A DNA stretch of 64,000 nt from Ornithinicoccus hortensis (GTDB lineage Bacteria > Actinomycetota > Actinomycetes > Actinomycetales > Dermatophilaceae): the NCBI RefSeq assembly GCF_006716185.1, contig NZ_VFOP01000001.1, forward strand, positions 2,480,001 to 2,544,000, in the 5' to 3' direction. The notes below the pieces were generated by a model that worked only from the letters and a program-made list of their open reading frames with translations, was not told the origin of the DNA and ran no database searches. Below, in pieces: positions 61,391 through 64,000 of this stretch. Position 1 is the stretch's first letter. Each line of letters begins with the position of its first letter. The position numbers and the translations under genes were made by a program.

Positions 61391-62192
61391 CGGCGTCCTG
61401 GGCGAGGAACACCTTGAGCGCCGAGGTGAAGGCGGCCGGCTGCTCGGAGTGCACCCAGTGGCCGGCGTCCTTGACGGTCAGCAGGCGGGTCCGCGGGAAC
61501 AGCTCCCGCATGGCGGGGCCGTACTCCGGTTTGACGTAGGGGGACCTCGCACCGGCGACCCACAGCACCGGGTGGTCGAACGGCGTCACGTCGGTGTCGA
61601 TGAAGCCAGCGATGGACGGGAGTTCGCGCAGCAGCAGGTCGAGGTTGGCCTGCCAGAAGAAGCCGTCGTCGCCGGAGCGCAGGTTCTGCAGCAGGAAGCC
61701 GCGCACGGTCCGGTTCGGGATGCGCTCGGTCAGCTGCCGGTCGGCCTCCCCGCGGCTGGTGAGCGTGGCCAGGTCGAGGGTCGCCAGGGACCCGAGCAGG
61801 TGCTCGAACTCACTCATGTCGGCCGAGTCGACCGGCGAGATGTCGACGACGACCAGGCGGTCGACCAGGTCGGGGTGGCGCAGCGCGAGCGCCATCGCGA
61901 CCTTGCCGCCCATCGAGTGGCCGACCAGGTGGATCGGCCCCTGCGCGGCGAACCCGGTGCGCAGGTGCGCGGCCACGATGTCGGCCAGCTCGGCATACCG
62001 GATCCGGTCGGTCCACCCCGAGCGACCGTGGTTGGGCAGGTCCACCAGCAGCGAGCTGAAGTCCGGTGCCAGCCCCTTGGCGATGGTGGTGAAGTTCTTC
62101 CCCTGCCCGAACAGCCCGTGCAGGAAGACCACCCGCGGTCCGTCGTCGCCGACCCGGGTGGTGTGCAGGGTGAACTCCTCGTGCTCGGCCAC
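61383..62192 (-). CDS. alpha/beta hydrolase
   Basis: 269 residues from the GTG at 62192. VVFLHGLFGQGKNF is the oxyanion loop and GHSMGGKVAMALALRHPDLVDRLVVVDISP includes the nucleophile Ser at about residue 97. VKDAGHWVHSEQP holds the catalytic His. TAGTCT (complement of 62199-62204) lies 6 nt before this GTG; an alternative GTG at 62198 would touch that box. It resembles the YbfF-like esterases. The SGNH gene overlaps it downstream. Confidence 0.88.
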   Translation of the reverse strand: MAEHEEFTLHTTRVGDDGPRVVFLHGLFGQGKNFTTIAKGLAPDFSSLLVDLPNHGRSGWTDRIRYAELADIVAAHLRTGFAAQGPIHLVGHSMGGKVAMALALRHPDLVDRLVVVDISPVDSADMSEFEHLLGSLATLDLATLTSRGEADRQLTERIPNRTVRGFLLQNLRSGDDGFFWQANLDLLLRELPSIAGFIDTDVTPFDHPVLWVAGARSPYVKPEYGPAMRELFPRTRLLTVKDAGHWVHSEQPAAFTSALKVFLAQDAGG

Positions 62193-62222
62193 GGCCACAG
62201 ACTACGCACTACCCTGGGCCGG

Positions 62223-63371
62223 GTGCCCGAGCCCTTCGTCCTGCAGTGCGCCTACCACGCAGCCGGGCGGTGCCGGTCCTGCACCCTCTTGGGCACGCCC
62301 TACGACCGGCAGCTCGCGGACAAGCAGGCGCGCGCCGAGGCGGCCCTGGCGGGGCACCCGGTCGAGTGGGCGGCGCCGTTCGCCAGCCGGCCCGCGGCCT
62401 TCCGGAACAAGGCCAAGCTGGTCGCCGGTGGGACCCGCGCACGGCCGACGCTGGGGATCCTGGACGGGCGGCAGCACGGCGTCGACCTGAGCGGGTGCGG
62501 ACTCTACGAGGCCGGGCTGGACGAGGTGGTGGGGTCGCTCACCGACGTGGTCGGTGACCTCGGTCTGGTGCCGTATGCCGTGCCCGCCCGGTCCGGGGAG
62601 CTCAAGCACGTCCTGGTGACCCACTCCCCCGACGGCGAGCTGATGCTGCGGTTCGTGCTGCGCTCGCACGGGCAGGTGGGGCGGATCCGGCGGCAGCTGC
62701 CCGACCTGGTGGCGACGTACCCGGGCGCGCGGGTGGTCTCGGTGAACATCCAGCCGGCCCACGCCGCCGTCCTCGAGGGGCCTGAGGAGATCGTCCTCAC
62801 CGGGGACCAGGAGCTCACCATGCGGGTCAACGGCGTGCCGTTGCGGCTGCGGCCCCGCAGCTTCTTCCAGACCAATACGGCCGTCGCTGCCGGGCTCTAC
62901 CGGCAGGCGCGCAGCTGGGTGGACGAGGTGGACCCCGCCTCCCTGTGGGACCTGTACTGCGGCGTCGGCGGCTTCGCCCTGCACGCCGCGCTCCGGCCGG
63001 ACGGCACGGCACGCGAGGTCCTGGGGATCGAGTCCTCCGCCGACGCGGTCGACAGCGCCCGGGCGACGGCGTCGGCGCTGGGTCTGGCGGTGCGCTTCCG
63101 GGCCGCCGACGCCACCGGGTCCCTAGCCCACGGGGACGGGCCGGAGATGGTCGTGGTCAACCCACCCCGGCGGGGCATCGGCCCGGACCTGGCCCGACGG
63201 ATCGAGGCCTCGGGCGCCGGGCACGTGCTCTACTCCAGCTGCAACGTCGCCTCGCTGGCCAGGGACATCGCGGCGATGCCGGGCTTCGTCCCGGTCCGGG
63301 CGCGGGTGTTCGACATGTTCCCGCAGACCGAGCACCTCGAGGTGCTCACCCTGCTGCGTCGCCTGCCCTGA
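62223..63371 (+). CDS. rlmC: class I SAM-dependent RNA (uracil-C5) methyltransferase, RlmC/RumB-like
   Basis: 382 residues. Cys9, Cys17 and Cys20 (CAYHAAGRCRSC) begin a [4Fe-4S] cluster. LWDLYCGVGGFALHAAL is the SAM motif I. The catalytic Cys is in YSSCNVASLARD and PPRRGIG is the catalytic loop. The size matches the RumB (23S rRNA m5U747) group rather than TrmA, but the substrate is inferred. TACCCT at 62210-62215 lies 7 nt before the GTG. It is divergent from the hydrolase with 30 nt between starts and converges with the ASCH-like gene, overlapping by 26 nt. Confidence 0.9.
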   Translation: MPEPFVLQCAYHAAGRCRSCTLLGTPYDRQLADKQARAEAALAGHPVEWAAPFASRPAAFRNKAKLVAGGTRARPTLGILDGRQHGVDLSGCGLYEAGLDEVVGSLTDVVGDLGLVPYAVPARSGELKHVLVTHSPDGELMLRFVLRSHGQVGRIRRQLPDLVATYPGARVVSVNIQPAHAAVLEGPEEIVLTGDQELTMRVNGVPLRLRPRSFFQTNTAVAAGLYRQARSWVDEVDPASLWDLYCGVGGFALHAALRPDGTAREVLGIESSADAVDSARATASALGLAVRFRAADATGSLAHGDGPEMVVVNPPRRGIGPDLARRIEASGAGHVLYSSCNVASLARDIAAMPGFVPVRARVFDMFPQTEHLEVLTLLRRLP

Positions 63372-63936
63372 GGTGCCGGAGGACGGTCTGGCCGCGCGGG
63401 GAGAGCCGGTAGCCGGTCGGCAGGCTCTCGGTCAGCCCCAGCTCTTTGAGCCGGCGCACGTTGGCCTTGAACGGGCGCCGCTCGACGCCGATGGAGGCGC
63501 CGATGGTCTCGGCCAGCTCCGCGGGCCGGGCCTCGATCAGCTCGAGATAGCGGCGGGTCCAGGGCCCCTTCTGGCTGCGGGAGTCGATGCCCGCGAGGGT
63601 GGCCGCGAGCGCTGCCAGCTGCTCGGCGGACAGGTCGGCCTGCTCCCGCAGCGTCACCCGTTCGTCGGGCCCGGCCGGGCGCACCCCGACCCGGTATGCC
63701 GTGCCCTCCTTGCGGGTGAGGAAGCCCACGAGCGTCGCCCGGTCGCTCCGGGCCCGGCGTGCGTCCTCGTCCGTGATGTCCTCGAGCTCGACCGGCTCCA
63801 CGGAGGTGAACGCGATCACGCCCCGCGACGTGCGTTGCCGTCCGCCGGCCCGGTGCATCGGCCGCTTCCAGGTGCGGAAGACGACGTCGACCTCGCCGGC
63901 GACGATCCGGTCGAGGTCGACGTTGGAGAACATCAT
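63346..63936 (-). CDS. ASCH/PUA-like domain protein with winged-helix tail
   Basis: 196 residues. VVFRTWKRPMHRAGGRQRTSRGVIAFTSVEPVELEDI resembles the ASCH domain, a PUA-like fold that may bind RNA. The second half (about 115-190) looks like a winged helix (GPWTRRYLELIEARPAELAETIGASIGVERRPFKANVRRLKELGLTE). The assignment is tentative. ATG follows GGAGGCGG. The 3' end overlaps the methyltransferase gene convergently. Confidence 0.65.
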   Translation of the reverse strand: MMFSNVDLDRIVAGEVDVVFRTWKRPMHRAGGRQRTSRGVIAFTSVEPVELEDITDEDARRARSDRATLVGFLTRKEGTAYRVGVRPAGPDERVTLREQADLSAEQLAALAATLAGIDSRSQKGPWTRRYLELIEARPAELAETIGASIGVERRPFKANVRRLKELGLTESLPTGYRLSPRGQTVLRHLRAGDAAG

Positions 63937-63966
63937 GGTGGCCGCCTCCTCCGGGGCCGCACCTCC

Positions 63967-64000
63967 TCAGACGAAGATGCTGGTGTCCCCGGCGCCCTCG
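63967..64000 (-). CDS. C-terminal end of an unidentified gene (partial)
   Basis: A minus-strand frame ends at TGA (complement of 63967-63969) with the residues EGAGDTSIFV. Only about ten codons are in the window, too few to identify a family. It is placed upstream of the ASCH-like gene in the same direction. Confidence 0.4.
   Translation of the reverse strand, partial: EGAGDTSIFV

Overview
This 64 kb window is very GC-rich (about 70% or more by eye) and comes from the chromosome of an actinobacterium (Actinomycetota). The evidence is a complete Pup-proteasome locus (dop, pup, prcB, prcA, pafA, pafB, pafC), RbpA, a Ppm1/Lnt pair, a HelY-type helicase and abundant leaderless starts. The gene complement and style suggest the Intrasporangiaceae/Ornithinimicrobiaceae group, but that placement is inference.

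Layout. 1-2941: the tail of a trans-aconitate methyltransferase-like gene, then a drug-efflux MFS protein with an unusual soluble C-terminus, overlapping its TetR regulator. 2951-9390: dop-pup-prcB-prcA-pafA and two FKBP prolyl isomerases. 9391-10860: an IS110-family element inserted at the centre of a perfect palindrome. 10860-19170: DUF3866 protein, pafB-pafC, tatA-tatC, a lipid-kinase-like protein and helY. A second copy of the palindromic repeat lies inside the 3' end of pafB. 19244-28326: housekeeping and regulatory genes (methyltransferase, PH-domain protein, 5'-3' exonuclease, ArsR-like regulator plus MFS, VOC, Lrp, YbaK, KamA-type radical SAM protein, amidohydrolase). 28327-28800: a 474 bp gap with hairpins, a strong promoter and a candidate structured RNA. 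28801-32257: lnt-ppm1-fxsA and rbpA. 32459-38851: MFS, CsbD, AI-2E-type permease, mutarotase, SSB-like protein, aldo-keto reductase, a tRNA-Gly(UCC) and an L,D-transpeptidase.

38859-53448 is the accessory half: LysR, an AraC/VOC/UvrA-like/flavin-binding-fold module, further VOC and GNAT genes, Mug glycosylase, HxlR/NmrA pair, EamA/XRE pair, barstar and nitroreductases. 53488-64000 carries a frameshifted M14 peptidase, a thioredoxin-reductase-like flavoprotein with a divergent XRE-cupin regulator, heme oxygenase, OsmC, MFS, an SGNH protein, an alpha/beta hydrolase, an RNA uracil methyltransferase and an ASCH-like protein.

How the parts work together. Dop deamidates Pup-Gln, PafA ligates Pup to substrates and PrcBA degrades them; PafB/PafC form the WYL-type DNA-damage regulator encoded nearby. 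TatA/TatC export folded proteins such as the twin-arginine L,D-transpeptidase. Ppm1 and Lnt act on lipoglycans and lipoproteins. The most unusual signals are the IS110-in-palindrome structure with a matching second repeat, the candidate RNA upstream of lnt, two VOC genes sharing an identical promoter box at identical spacing, a strongly over-represented heptamer (GTATGCC), and about 20 promoters whose -10 box lies 6-7 nt upstream of the start codon.
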